From Crocinitomicaceae bacterium (GTDB lineage Bacteria; Bacteroidota; Bacteroidia; Flavobacteriales_D; Crocinitomicaceae): a stretch of DNA of 43,003 bases. Under the pieces are notes generated by a model that was given only the letters and a program-made list of their open reading frames with translations, made no database searches and was not told the origin of the DNA. How positions within the stretch are numbered: position 1 is the first letter of the stretch; each line of letters opens with the position of its first letter. Position numbers and translations under genes: made by a program. The stretch covers positions 1 to 43,003 of the forward strand of contig JAKVAS010000011.1 in NCBI GenBank assembly GCA_022448165.1. The letters run 5' to 3'. Of this stretch, positions 16,754-25,924 are shown one piece after another.

Positions 16754-19576
16754 ATGATTACACCAGAACTGGATAAAAAATTATTTCTCATTGATGCGTA
16801 TGCATTGATTTTCCGTGCATATTTTGCATTTGCTAAAAACCCTAGGATTAACTCGAAAGGGTTAAATACTTCGGCAGCTTTTGGATTCACTAATTCACTA
16901 ATTGATATCCTTAAAAATGAGAAGCCAACCCACTTAGCGGTTGTTTTTGATCCTCCTGGGGGATCTAAATCAAGGAAGGATGTTTTCCCTGAGTACAAAG
17001 CGCATCGTGATGAAACTCCAGAGGGAATCATTTCTATGATTGAGCCAATTAAGGATATTATTAGAGCGTTTAATATTCCAATTATCCAAGTGGAGGGGTA
17101 TGAGGCAGATGATGTTATTGGAGCGCTTGCAAAGAAAGCTGAGAAGAAGAACTTCACAACATTTATGATGACACCAGATAAAGATTTTGGACAGCTGGTT
17201 TCAGAGAATATTTTAATGTTTCGACCTGGAAGAGGAGGTAACCCTGCAGAAGTTTGGGGAGTCAAGGAAATTTGCGAAAGATTTGATGTTGAACGAGTAG
17301 AACAAGTAATTGATGTTTTAGGACTTCAAGGGGATGCTGCTGATAATATTCCTGGAATTCCTGGAATAGGTCCAAAAACTGCATCTAAACTGTTGAAATT
17401 ATATGGCTCTGTTGAAGGAATTATTGAAAATTCAGATAAGCTTAAGGGAAAGCAAAAAGAAAATATAGAACAGTTTGCTGAACAGGGAATATTGTCCAAA
17501 TCTTTGGCGACTATCATTTTGGATATTGATGTTGCTTTGGAAGAGGAAAATCTTAAAGTTTGTCCCAGCGATGCCGATAAGATTCGTGAAGTTTTTGGAG
17601 AGTTAGAGTTTAGAAATCTTGCTAGACGTGTACTGGGAGAGGATATCAAAATTACTACTGAAGCTGCAACTGTTGCAAAAGGAAAAGATACAAAAGGACA
17701 ATTAGATTTGTTTGGAGTGCCGAGTTTAGTTGAACCTGAACCTGAAGAAGAAACATCGGAATTTAAAACACTAGAAACCGAGAATCCAAGTTATATTTTG
17801 GTGTCTACACCCGAAAAACGCCAGGAATTATTAGGGGTTTTATTGAAGCAGAAATCAGTTTGTTTTGATACTGAGACTGATAATATCGAAGCGCTTCATG
17901 CCAACGTATTAGGAATTGCATTTTCTTTTAATAAACGTGAGGGTTATTATTTAGCGATCCCGCATGATTTTGATGAAGCGAAGCTTATTGTTCAGGAGTT
18001 TAGACCATTTTTTGAATCTACGACAATAGAAAAAGTTGCGCATAACATCAAATACGACACGAAAGTTATAAATCGCTATGGAGTAGAAGTACTTGCTCCT
18101 ACATTCGATACAATGATTGCTCATTATTTGATTAATCCGGAATCGAAGCAAGGAATGGATTACTTGGCAGAATTACACTTGAATTACAAGCCCATATCAA
18201 TAGAAACATTAATTGGAAAGAAAGGAAAGAATCAAGGCAATATGTCAGATTTGAAACCTGAGGAAGTGGTGAACTATGCTTGTGAAGATGCAGATATTAC
18301 CATGCAATTAAAAGAATTGTTTGAACCTGAGGTTCAGAAAGAGCATTTGAGAGATTTGTTTTACAATATGGAAATCCCATTAATCGATGTTCTGAAAAAC
18401 ATGGAACAAGAAGGGATTGCAATTGATGATGAAGGCTTAAAACGTTATTCAGAGGAATTAGCTGTTACGTTGACAGATCTAGAGGCTAGTATCAAGAAAG
18501 AAGCAGGGGTTGAGTTTAATGTCGATTCTCCAAAACAATTAGGACAGGTGCTTTTTGAGGAAATGGAAATTACTACGAAAGCTAAGAAAACAAAAACTGG
18601 GCAGTATGCAACATCTGAGGATGTGTTACAGAAATTGAAAACTGCCCATCCAATTGTTCCAATGATCTTAGATTATCGTCAATTGAGAAAATTGAAAAAC
18701 ACGTATGTTGACCCATTGCCAGAGTTGATGGATGAGGTTGATGGACGTATTCATACTAGTTATATGCAAACAGTTGCAGCTACTGGTCGTTTAAGTTCTC
18801 ACAATCCTAACCTGCAAAATATTCCAATCCGATCAGATAAAGGAAAAGAAATTAGAAAGTCGTTTATTTCAAGAGGTCCTGAATTCAAGTTAATGGCTGC
18901 CGATTACTCTCAAATAGAATTGAGAATAATTGCTGCGCTGAGTGGTGATGATAGCATGATCGAAGCATTTAGAAGTGGACAGGATATTCATAAAGCAACT
19001 GCGGCTAAAGTTTTTGGTGTTGATGCTGAGAATGTTTCCCGTGATCAACGTAGCGCAGCGAAAGCCGTGAATTTTGGAATTATTTATGGCCAATCAGCGT
19101 TTGGGCTTGCTCAGAATCTTGGAATTTCTAGAAAAGAAGCGAAAAAAATTATTGATAGTTATTTCGAGCAATATTCGACCATTAAAGGGTATATGGATGG
19201 ATTAGTAGCTGAAGCAAGAGAAAAAGGATATGTTGAAACAATCATGAAGCGTCGTCGGTATTTAAAAGACATTAATTCAGCAAATGCTGTCGTTCGTGGT
19301 TTTGCAGAACGAAATGCGGTTAATGCACCGATTCAAGGTTCGGCAGCTGATATTATCAAATTGGCAATGATTGGTGTTCATGGAGTAATGCAGGAAAAGA
19401 ACTTGAAATCCAAAATGTTGTTACAAGTACATGATGAATTGGTTTTTGATGTTCATGAAAGTGAAATCGATATTATGAAGGAACTGGTGAAATCAGAAAT
19501 GGAGTCTGCTGTTGAAATGACTGTGCCAATGGAAGTTGAAATGGAAATTGCCGATAACTGGTTAGACGCTCATTAA
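16754..19576 (+). CDS. polA: DNA polymerase I
   Basis: A 940-residue family A polymerase for Okazaki-fragment processing and repair synthesis. The 5'-3' exonuclease domain (about residues 8-295) has FLIDAYALIFRAYFAF, GYEADDVIGALA, and the helix-hairpin-helix NIPGIPGIGPKTA. The 3'-5' proofreading domain (about 345-525) keeps its metal-binding residues (FDTETDN with D372 and E374, AHNIKYDT, YACEDADIT), so proofreading should be active. The polymerase domain (about 540-940) has motif A AADYSQIELR, motif B RSAAKAVNFGIIYG (with the Phe that selects against dideoxynucleotides) and motif C LLQVHDELVFDV. The ATG at 16754 is the family start. A membrane-protein gene begins 9 bases after its stop. Confidence 0.98.
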   Translation: MITPELDKKLFLIDAYALIFRAYFAFAKNPRINSKGLNTSAAFGFTNSLIDILKNEKPTHLAVVFDPPGGSKSRKDVFPEYKAHRDETPEGIISMIEPIKDIIRAFNIPIIQVEGYEADDVIGALAKKAEKKNFTTFMMTPDKDFGQLVSENILMFRPGRGGNPAEVWGVKEICERFDVERVEQVIDVLGLQGDAADNIPGIPGIGPKTASKLLKLYGSVEGIIENSDKLKGKQKENIEQFAEQGILSKSLATIILDIDVALEEENLKVCPSDADKIREVFGELEFRNLARRVLGEDIKITTEAATVAKGKDTKGQLDLFGVPSLVEPEPEEETSEFKTLETENPSYILVSTPEKRQELLGVLLKQKSVCFDTETDNIEALHANVLGIAFSFNKREGYYLAIPHDFDEAKLIVQEFRPFFESTTIEKVAHNIKYDTKVINRYGVEVLAPTFDTMIAHYLINPESKQGMDYLAELHLNYKPISIETLIGKKGKNQGNMSDLKPEEVVNYACEDADITMQLKELFEPEVQKEHLRDLFYNMEIPLIDVLKNMEQEGIAIDDEGLKRYSEELAVTLTDLEASIKKEAGVEFNVDSPKQLGQVLFEEMEITTKAKKTKTGQYATSEDVLQKLKTAHPIVPMILDYRQLRKLKNTYVDPLPELMDEVDGRIHTSYMQTVAATGRLSSHNPNLQNIPIRSDKGKEIRKSFISRGPEFKLMAADYSQIELRIIAALSGDDSMIEAFRSGQDIHKATAAKVFGVDAENVSRDQRSAAKAVNFGIIYGQSAFGLAQNLGISRKEAKKIIDSYFEQYSTIKGYMDGLVAEAREKGYVETIMKRRRYLKDINSANAVVRGFAERNAVNAPIQGSAADIIKLAMIGVHGVMQEKNLKSKMLLQVHDELVFDVHESEIDIMKELVKSEMESAVEMTVPMEVEMEIADNWLDAH

Positions 19577-19585
19577 GAAGATCAG

Positions 19586-20716
19586 ATGCAGGCAGAGAAG
19601 TTTTACTTGTTGTCACATATTTTTATCTCTTTAATTGGAGCATTGTTGTTATTGGCAATTTGGTATCATATTCGTTTGCGATTTAAGAAACTTTTACAAG
19701 AGGATGAATCTCCTCAACGGATTGATAAAGGACTTGCTTACTTGAGCGCTGCTGTTTTTGTTTGGGTTCTTTCTGGGATTTGGGGATATCTTGCATTGAA
19801 TTATAGCTGGCAAGAAAGTACAGCTTTTCACGGAATTCAAAGTTTCTTGTCTACCTTGAATAGTTTCTTTATTCTATTGTCTCTGTTTTTTTTGGATGAA
19901 TCGCCAAATTTTATTCGTAAAAATACGCGGAATGTAAAGAGCCTATCTATTGTTTTAATCCTGCTTGCAGGAACGTCAGTGGCATTTTTCGAATGGTTTC
20001 AAAATGAGGATTTCGGTGGGGTGCGAATACGATTTATACCAGATTTTTTACTGTCTGTATTAACATCGGTTTTGCTTGGTGTAGCATTTTATCGCGTGTT
20101 TATGCGTAGAGGATTGATGATTATAGCTGGGATTGCTATGGTCACTGTTATTGCAATGTTGTATTCTCAATTGCCGGAGGTTTTTGTGAAGATGCATGAC
20201 GATTTTTCTAATCACCTGATCAAAATTATCGCTAAGTCATCTACGATTTCAATCTTTTTGGTGATGGCTACCAATTGGGTGATTCAATTAGCGAGTACAC
20301 CAAAATCTAGTGAAATGAGGTTAATTGTTTCAGACTGGTCCCTAATTAGGCTTTCTGTTCCCTCAAAATCGATGCATGATGTATCGATTGATTTCGCATC
20401 AAAAACAACGCAGTTCAAGAACTTGCTTCGATTCGCAATTAGAAGAAAATATGGAACAGGTGACCAGCAATATATTGAAGTTGGAAATCGAGGAGAAATT
20501 GATCGACAAACCTATTTAACTCGAATCATAGAGAATTTGAATACAATTGCGGATGCAGATGATCAATTAGAACGTAAAGACTTGTTTACATTCGTAGGTC
20601 AGGGAAAGTATCGACTGAGAATTGTACCAAGTAATATTGAAATTGATGATACGCTTTTGAGTGAGTTTATCTCTGATAAGGATAATCAACAGTATGAAGT
20701 GATGCTTAATTCTTAA
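19586..20716 (+). CDS. Seven-TM membrane protein of unknown function with a soluble C-terminal domain
   Basis: A 376-residue protein I cannot name. About seven hydrophobic helices are visible: ISLIGALLLLAIWYHI (13-28), AAVFVWVLSGIWGYLAL (55-71), then about 84-103, 118-138, 149-171, 175-195 and 210-235. The last 140 residues are soluble and probably cytoplasmic, with LLRFAIRRKYG, a Tyr/Arg-rich helix (RQTYLTRIIENLNTIADADD) and a C-terminal strand-rich part (KYRLRIVPSNIEIDD). No kinase, GGDEF or transporter signature is evident. The layout of seven helices plus an output-like domain recalls 7TM sensory receptors, but that is only a resemblance. The gene starts 9 bases after polA, so it is probably cotranscribed with it. 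It ends 71 bases before a T9SS surface protein. Confidence 0.82.
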   Translation: MQAEKFYLLSHIFISLIGALLLLAIWYHIRLRFKKLLQEDESPQRIDKGLAYLSAAVFVWVLSGIWGYLALNYSWQESTAFHGIQSFLSTLNSFFILLSLFFLDESPNFIRKNTRNVKSLSIVLILLAGTSVAFFEWFQNEDFGGVRIRFIPDFLLSVLTSVLLGVAFYRVFMRRGLMIIAGIAMVTVIAMLYSQLPEVFVKMHDDFSNHLIKIIAKSSTISIFLVMATNWVIQLASTPKSSEMRLIVSDWSLIRLSVPSKSMHDVSIDFASKTTQFKNLLRFAIRRKYGTGDQQYIEVGNRGEIDRQTYLTRIIENLNTIADADDQLERKDLFTFVGQGKYRLRIVPSNIEIDDTLLSEFISDKDNQQYEVMLNS

Positions 20717-20731
20717 GTGAATTAATTTTAT

Positions 20732-20786
20732 ATCCAGTGCAGCACTTTTGGGGGTATAGGTATCTATACCGGTATACATACTGGAT
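20732..20786 (+). promoter_or_regulatory. Nested inverted repeat next to the start codon of the third surface protein
   Basis: An inner perfect stem GGTATAG/CTATACC (20753-20759 and 20764-20770, loop GTAT) sits inside outer arms ATCCAGT (20732-20738) and ACTGGAT (20780-20786). The outer 3' arm ends one base before the ATG at 20788. Folded in mRNA this would place the start codon at the base of a stem, which suggests possible translational control. No TAnnTTTG box was found in this gap. Confidence 0.5.
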
Positions 20787-20787
20787 T

Positions 20788-23700
20788 ATGAAACAATTTT
20801 TTGCCTTATTTTTTTTACTTGTTGGACTTTTTGGATTTTCTCAAAATCAAAATAATATATGGTATTTTGGAGATGGGAATTTTTTAGATTTTAATGTTAA
20901 TTTCAATAATCCAGTTTTGACTGGAAATGGTGCTGAGATAGCGACAGCGAATTCTACGTATTGTTTGGAAGGATCTTCTACTGTTTGTGATGCAGCTGGA
21001 AATCTTCTTTTTTACAACAATAGTGAGAACGTTTTTGATCGAAATTTCAACCCCATGCCTAACGGCGTAAATTTAAATGGGTCAGCAACAACGTCAGCTC
21101 AAACATTAGCTATTCCAAAACCTGGATCTCAAACGATTTACTATATCTTTCATATGGATTTTGCTGCTTCTGCTGCTAACTTGGGACTCTATTACTCAGA
21201 AGTAGACATGAGTTTAAATGGTGGATTAGGTGATGTTACTGTGAATAAGAATATTTTACTTGGAGGAGGCGGATGCTCTGAGCAATTGAAGGCAATCACT
21301 CATTGCAATGGAGAAGATATATGGGTAATAAGTCATTCTGTTCTTGGAAATACGTTTAATTGCTTTTTAGTTTCTTCTGCAGGAGTGCAAGCTGTACCAG
21401 TTTCTACTTCGATAGGAGCAAGCCATCTTGATGTTTTGTCAGGAATGAGTTACATGACATGTACAAAAGATGGAAGTAGAGTTGCGCTTGCCGGCGAAAT
21501 GGGTGGAAATGCTTCTGTAGAAGTGTTTAGCTTTGATAATCAAAATGGAACGTTTTGTGACCCTCAATATCTACCAGTACCAGATTTTTCAACGTATGGT
21601 GTTGAGTTTTCAGCAGATGGTACAAAAATTTATACCACCGGATTTCAACTACATCAATACGACTTTAATACTGCTAATTGGTTTTCATACCCTCCTCCTG
21701 AAATTGGAGCTGCGTTGATGCGTGGTCCAAATGATAAAATATATTTAGTGGCAGGGTGCGACTATTATGATAATGTAGGAATGACAATGTTTTATTCCCG
21801 TGATATTCATGTTATTAATGATCCAAATAATGTTGGGGTAGCAGCCAATTTGCAAATGAATGCATACCTAACACCGCGAGAATGTGGATTAGGGTTGTCG
21901 ACTTGTTATTATCCTACGCAAACTGGGAATACATGTGGGCCTGTTTTAACTGCGAATGCTACTGGGTCAAGTACAAATATTTGTGTGGATGATTGTATTA
22001 CCTATACCGATTTAAGTGTTGGGCCTATTGTTTCATATGATTGGACTTTTACTGGTGGTTCGCCGTCAACATTTTCAGGAATGAATCCACCATCTATCTG
22101 TTATCCAGCAGCAGGTAGTTATACAACTACACTCATAGTAACGGATTGTGCTGGAAATAGCTCCACTACTGATATTACAATTAACGTCAATGATTGTTCT
22201 GGTCCGCAGGTGTTATTGGAGGCAGGTCAAACGCAGATTTGTGCTACTAACTGTATAAACTTTATTGATCTTTCCTTAGGAGTAAACATTAATGATTGGA
22301 GTTGGAGCTTTCCCGGAGGGAACCCAATGACTTCCACCGATCAGAATCCTCAAAATATTTGTTATGATACACCGGGAACTTATGATGTAACGCTCATGGT
22401 TACGGATGACAATGGAACTAATACTGTTACAATACCTAATTATATTCAGGTAGATGCTTGTTTACCGCCAATTGCAAACTTCCAAATTCCGAATCTTTGT
22501 GCTGGAGATTGTATTGATATAATGGATTTAAGTACGAACTCTCCAACTCAATGGAATTGGTCATTAAATGGTGCTGTAAATACGGCTTCAAGTGATCAAA
22601 ACCCTCAAAACATTTGTTTTCAAACGCCAGGAGTATATCCAGTAGAGCTTACAGTATCAAATAATTTTGGGACTGATACATATATTCAAGATGTGGTTGT
22701 AATGTCTTCCCCAAATGCAGGTTCAGATGTGTTTGTTTTTTGGTGTGAAACTGAACTGGTGCAAAATCTTGAACTTTTATTAGATCAAGGTGTGCCAACA
22801 AATGGGGTGTGGCTTAATCCGCAAAATACAGCTGGACTTGTTGGGGCTGAATTTTTCCCGCAAATTTCAGGTCCTGGAGTCTATTCAATTGTTTATGAAT
22901 TGACTAATGGAAATTGTACGGACGATGTCGTTTTTGAAATAACTGTGGGAGAAGCACCTAATGCGGGGTTGGATGGTGTAATAACGGTTTGTGATAATGA
23001 TTCACCATTTGATTTGTTTGATGTTCTTCAAGGGAATCCAGATAATGGTGGGTTTTGGAGCCCAGCATTAGCAAGTAATACTGCTGTACTTGATCCTTCT
23101 ATAGATCCTGAGGGTATATATACTTATACGGTTGCAGCTTCCGCAAATTGTTCTTCTGATTTTTCTCAAGCTGAAGTTGAAATAACATATATATCATCTT
23201 TAGCAATCAGCCCTGTTTCTGAATTATGTTCAGATGGAGACCCTGTTACCTTGAATGCAAATATTCCCAATGGAGTGTGGAGTGGGAGTGGCATTACAGA
23301 TGCCAACTTAGGTATCTTCTCTCCCTCATCGGCTAATGGGGTGAATCAAGTAATTAATTATACAGTAACATTGGATAATTGTATTGCAAGTGTACCAATT
23401 ACAGTTACTGTGTTGGATCTTCCAATAGTTGATTTAGGAAATGACATTACTCATTGTGTATCTGAGGAGTTATTATTGAGTGTTGATATTTCTGATGCTG
23501 ACCAAGTAATTTGGTGGAATGGTGTTTCAGAGAATCAACAGATTATGAGTTTTGATAATTATACACCAGGGGACGAAGCCGCAATTAATGTAGAAGTGAG
23601 CAACTCTTGTGGGTCAATGAGTGATGATCTTATTGTTGAAATTATAGACTGTGATATTTATGTTTATGTACCAAATAGTTTTACCCCTGACGGAAATGAA

Positions 23701-23943
23701 TTTAATCAAGTATTTACTCCATCTGTGGTGGGAGATTACATCTCAACCTACGAACTTCAAATTTTTAACCGATGGGGACAGCGGATTTTCCAAAGTTTTG
23801 ATTTAACTGAAGGTTGGGATGGAAGTTTTAATGGGGAAAATGTGCAAGACGGAATATACACATGGAAAATGAAGATTGAATATTCAGTTTCAGAAAAGAA
23901 AAAGGTTGCAGAGTACAACGGACACGTTAATTTAATTCGGTAA
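20788..23943 (+). CDS. T9SS type B surface protein (beta-propeller head, Cys-patterned PKD domains, CHU_C end)
   Basis: A 1051-residue secreted protein. The signal peptide is MKQFFALFFLLVGLFGFSQ. The mature start NQNNIWYFGDGNFLDFN is typical of Flavobacterial proteins with an N-terminal propeller-like domain of about 370 residues (GNLLFYNN, VEFSADGTKIYTTG, GPNDKIYL). Three PKD domains follow, each with a C-x3-C motif (ICVDDC, ICATNC, LCAGDC) and a later IC[YF]. Several Ig-like modules come next. The end is a type B sorting domain (PNSFTPDGNEFNQVF, IFNRWGQRIF, GWDGSFNGE, GIYTWKM, GHVNLIR). The ATG at 20788 is chosen over an in-frame ATG at 20737, which would place 17 aromatic residues before the signal peptide and lies within the inverted repeat. 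No PorP/SprF gene is adjacent. Likely role: surface adhesin or binding protein; the ligand is unknown. Confidence 0.92.
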   Translation: MKQFFALFFLLVGLFGFSQNQNNIWYFGDGNFLDFNVNFNNPVLTGNGAEIATANSTYCLEGSSTVCDAAGNLLFYNNSENVFDRNFNPMPNGVNLNGSATTSAQTLAIPKPGSQTIYYIFHMDFAASAANLGLYYSEVDMSLNGGLGDVTVNKNILLGGGGCSEQLKAITHCNGEDIWVISHSVLGNTFNCFLVSSAGVQAVPVSTSIGASHLDVLSGMSYMTCTKDGSRVALAGEMGGNASVEVFSFDNQNGTFCDPQYLPVPDFSTYGVEFSADGTKIYTTGFQLHQYDFNTANWFSYPPPEIGAALMRGPNDKIYLVAGCDYYDNVGMTMFYSRDIHVINDPNNVGVAANLQMNAYLTPRECGLGLSTCYYPTQTGNTCGPVLTANATGSSTNICVDDCITYTDLSVGPIVSYDWTFTGGSPSTFSGMNPPSICYPAAGSYTTTLIVTDCAGNSSTTDITINVNDCSGPQVLLEAGQTQICATNCINFIDLSLGVNINDWSWSFPGGNPMTSTDQNPQNICYDTPGTYDVTLMVTDDNGTNTVTIPNYIQVDACLPPIANFQIPNLCAGDCIDIMDLSTNSPTQWNWSLNGAVNTASSDQNPQNICFQTPGVYPVELTVSNNFGTDTYIQDVVVMSSPNAGSDVFVFWCETELVQNLELLLDQGVPTNGVWLNPQNTAGLVGAEFFPQISGPGVYSIVYELTNGNCTDDVVFEITVGEAPNAGLDGVITVCDNDSPFDLFDVLQGNPDNGGFWSPALASNTAVLDPSIDPEGIYTYTVAASANCSSDFSQAEVEITYISSLAISPVSELCSDGDPVTLNANIPNGVWSGSGITDANLGIFSPSSANGVNQVINYTVTLDNCIASVPITVTVLDLPIVDLGNDITHCVSEELLLSVDISDADQVIWWNGVSENQQIMSFDNYTPGDEAAINVEVSNSCGSMSDDLIVEIIDCDIYVYVPNSFTPDGNEFNQVFTPSVVGDYISTYELQIFNRWGQRIFQSFDLTEGWDGSFNGENVQDGIYTWKMKIEYSVSEKKKVAEYNGHVNLIR

Positions 23944-24038
23944 GAATATTAAAGATTTTCTTTCAGATAATTAGGAGAAAGTTCTTGAGCATAATATTGA
24001 TCAATGAACTTTTCCCTATTGTTTTCTAGGAATAATAA

Positions 24039-25676
24039 TTAACCCAATAAACTTATTTGTTTCAAACTTTCTACCCGATTTCGAACTAAAAACTCGTCAA
24101 TAGTTTCAAAATGTTCAATAACTCGTTTTTCCTTGAATTCGAAAACTTTTTGGGATAGCCCCTGTAGGAAATCACGATCATGAGAAACCAGAATTAGGGT
24201 CCCGTCAAAAGCTTTAAGAGCTTCTTTTAAAACATCTTTTGACCTTAAATCAAGGTGGTTTGTTGGTTCATCAAGGATTAATACATTTACTGGTTCGAGT
24301 AGCAATTTAACCATTGCAAGACGTGTTTTTTCTCCTCCAGAAAGAAAGCCAACTTTCTTATCTACCGCTTCTCCTCTAAACATAAAACCACCCAAAATGC
24401 TCTTAATTTGAGTTCGAATATCTCCTTTTGCTATTTGATCAACAGTTTGGAAAACGGTTAAATCAGGGTCTAGTAATGAAGCTTGATTTTGCGCAAAATA
24501 CCCGACTTTAGCATTGTGACCAAGAGCACATTCCCCCTCGAATTCTATTTCACCCATAATGGCCTTTATCATTGTTGATTTTCCTTCGCCGTTTCTCCCC
24601 ACAAAGGATACTTTTTCTCCTCTAGAAATAGAAAGGTCCGCATCTTTAAAAACAACATGATCACCATAGGATTTAGATAGCCCCTTGGCAATTACAGGAT
24701 AGTCGCCTGAACGTTGAGATGGAGGAAACCTTAGACTTAAAGCAGAATTGTCGACTTCGTCAATTTCAATGATATCTAATTTCTCCAACATTTTTTCTCG
24801 AGAATTTACTTGATTTGTTTTCGAGTAAGTTCCTTTAAATCGATCAATAAACTGTTGGTTATCGGCAATGAACTTTTGTTGTTCGTTGTAGGCCTTTAAT
24901 TGATGTTCTCGCCGTTCTTCGCGAAGTTGAAGGTAATGCGAGTAATTAGCTTTGTAATCATAAATTCTTCCCATGGTCACTTCAATCGTACGATTGGTAA
25001 CATTGTCAATAAATGTCTTGTCATGCGAAATGATAACCACTGCTTTTGCTTTATTGGTCAAGAAATCTTCAAGCCAAATAACAGATTCAATATCAATATG
25101 GTTGGTTGGCTCGTCAAGAAGTACCAAGTCTGGCTTTTGAAGTAATATTTTTGCCAGCTCAATACGCATTCTCCACCCACCACTAAATTCACTTGTTGGT
25201 CGTGTGAAATCAGTTCTTTTAAAACCTAATCCGAGTAGTGCTTTTTCAACTTCTGCATCGTAGTTAACCTCTTCTATAGAATAAAACTTTTCGCCTATTT
25301 CAGTAACTTTTTCAATGATATCCATGTATTCTTGGGATTCATAATCTGTACGTGTTTCAAGCTGCTTGTTGAGTTTTTCCATTTCATCTCGCATTTCGAA
25401 AACAGTACCAAAGGCTTTTGATGTCTCTTCAAAGACAGTACAGTTGTCATCGGTTAAGAGATGTTGCGGTAAATAGGCAATAACAGTATCTTTTGGCGCC
25501 TGAATGCTTCCTCTATTTGCTTGCTGAACACCGGCAATAATCTTCATCATTGTTGATTTTCCCGCACCATTTTTTCCCATTAGGGCAATCTTGTCATTTT
25601 CATTTATGACGAAGGAAACATCGCTAAATAAGGTGTCGCCACTAAATTCAACTGCAATACCATTGACTGAGATCAT
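24039..25676 (-). CDS. ABC-F family ATPase (ribosome-associated type, no membrane domain)
   Basis: A 545-residue protein with two ABC ATPase modules and no transmembrane segment. Module 1 has Walker A GKNGAGKST (about 35-43), signature EFSGGWRMR, and Walker B LVLLDEPTNHID. Module 2 has GRNGEGKST, FLSGGEKTR and VLILDEPTNHLD. The linker (about 235-320), with EERREHQLKAYNEQQKFIADNQQFIDRFK, is the P-site tRNA interaction motif region of ABC-F proteins. The family acts on the ribosome in translation (EttA, Uup, YbiT, YfmR and antibiotic-protection members). This looks like a housekeeping Bacteroidota paralogue rather than a resistance factor, but the subgroup cannot be fixed by eye. The frame stays open for 28 codons past the TAA stop. 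A -7 box lies 20 bases upstream of the ATG. Confidence 0.95.
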   Translation of the reverse strand: MISVNGIAVEFSGDTLFSDVSFVINENDKIALMGKNGAGKSTMMKIIAGVQQANRGSIQAPKDTVIAYLPQHLLTDDNCTVFEETSKAFGTVFEMRDEMEKLNKQLETRTDYESQEYMDIIEKVTEIGEKFYSIEEVNYDAEVEKALLGLGFKRTDFTRPTSEFSGGWRMRIELAKILLQKPDLVLLDEPTNHIDIESVIWLEDFLTNKAKAVVIISHDKTFIDNVTNRTIEVTMGRIYDYKANYSHYLQLREERREHQLKAYNEQQKFIADNQQFIDRFKGTYSKTNQVNSREKMLEKLDIIEIDEVDNSALSLRFPPSQRSGDYPVIAKGLSKSYGDHVVFKDADLSISRGEKVSFVGRNGEGKSTMIKAIMGEIEFEGECALGHNAKVGYFAQNQASLLDPDLTVFQTVDQIAKGDIRTQIKSILGGFMFRGEAVDKKVGFLSGGEKTRLAMVKLLLEPVNVLILDEPTNHLDLRSKDVLKEALKAFDGTLILVSHDRDFLQGLSQKVFEFKEKRVIEHFETIDEFLVRNRVESLKQISLLG

Positions 25677-25695
25677 ACTATTCTGTTTAAGGGCG

Positions 25696-25729
25696 CAAAG
25701 ATATGAAAAGAAGAGAAAGCATCGCTTTC
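25696..25729 (-). promoter_or_regulatory. ABC-F promoter candidate with an upstream palindrome
   Basis: The minus strand reads TATCTTTG at 25703-25696 (TAnnTTTG), 20 bases before the ABC-F start, giving a short leader. About 12 bases further upstream is a perfect inverted repeat, GAAAGC-ATC-GCTTTC (25715-25729), in the -33 region. It could be an operator. The rest of the 248-base divergent gap up to creD shows no exact -7 box on the plus strand. Confidence 0.5.
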
Positions 25730-25924
25730 GATATTCAAACAGGAAGTTTGATAAGTATCGTTTTATTTAATGAACGGAATATTTGTTCTGTAGCGACAAT
25801 AATGTTTGTTTCGAAAGAGAGCTTTGAATAGTAAGTGGATAGATGTTAATTCAAGTTAAACTTAAAATTTAATTGAAATGTAAGGGAATTAGTAGCGTTG
25901 AAATAGAAACCAAAAACCAAATCT

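Noticed and set aside
16744-17265. 173-codon open frame on the minus strand opposite polA
   Set aside because: It overlaps the 5'-exonuclease region of polA, has no family signature and is a codon-bias shadow of the real gene.
25703-25831. Possible 42-codon gene (MKRRESIAFDIQ...) in the ABC-F/creD divergent gap
   Set aside because: It overlaps the likely ABC-F promoter and palindrome, has no recognisable similarity and is short enough to arise by chance. Kept only as a note.
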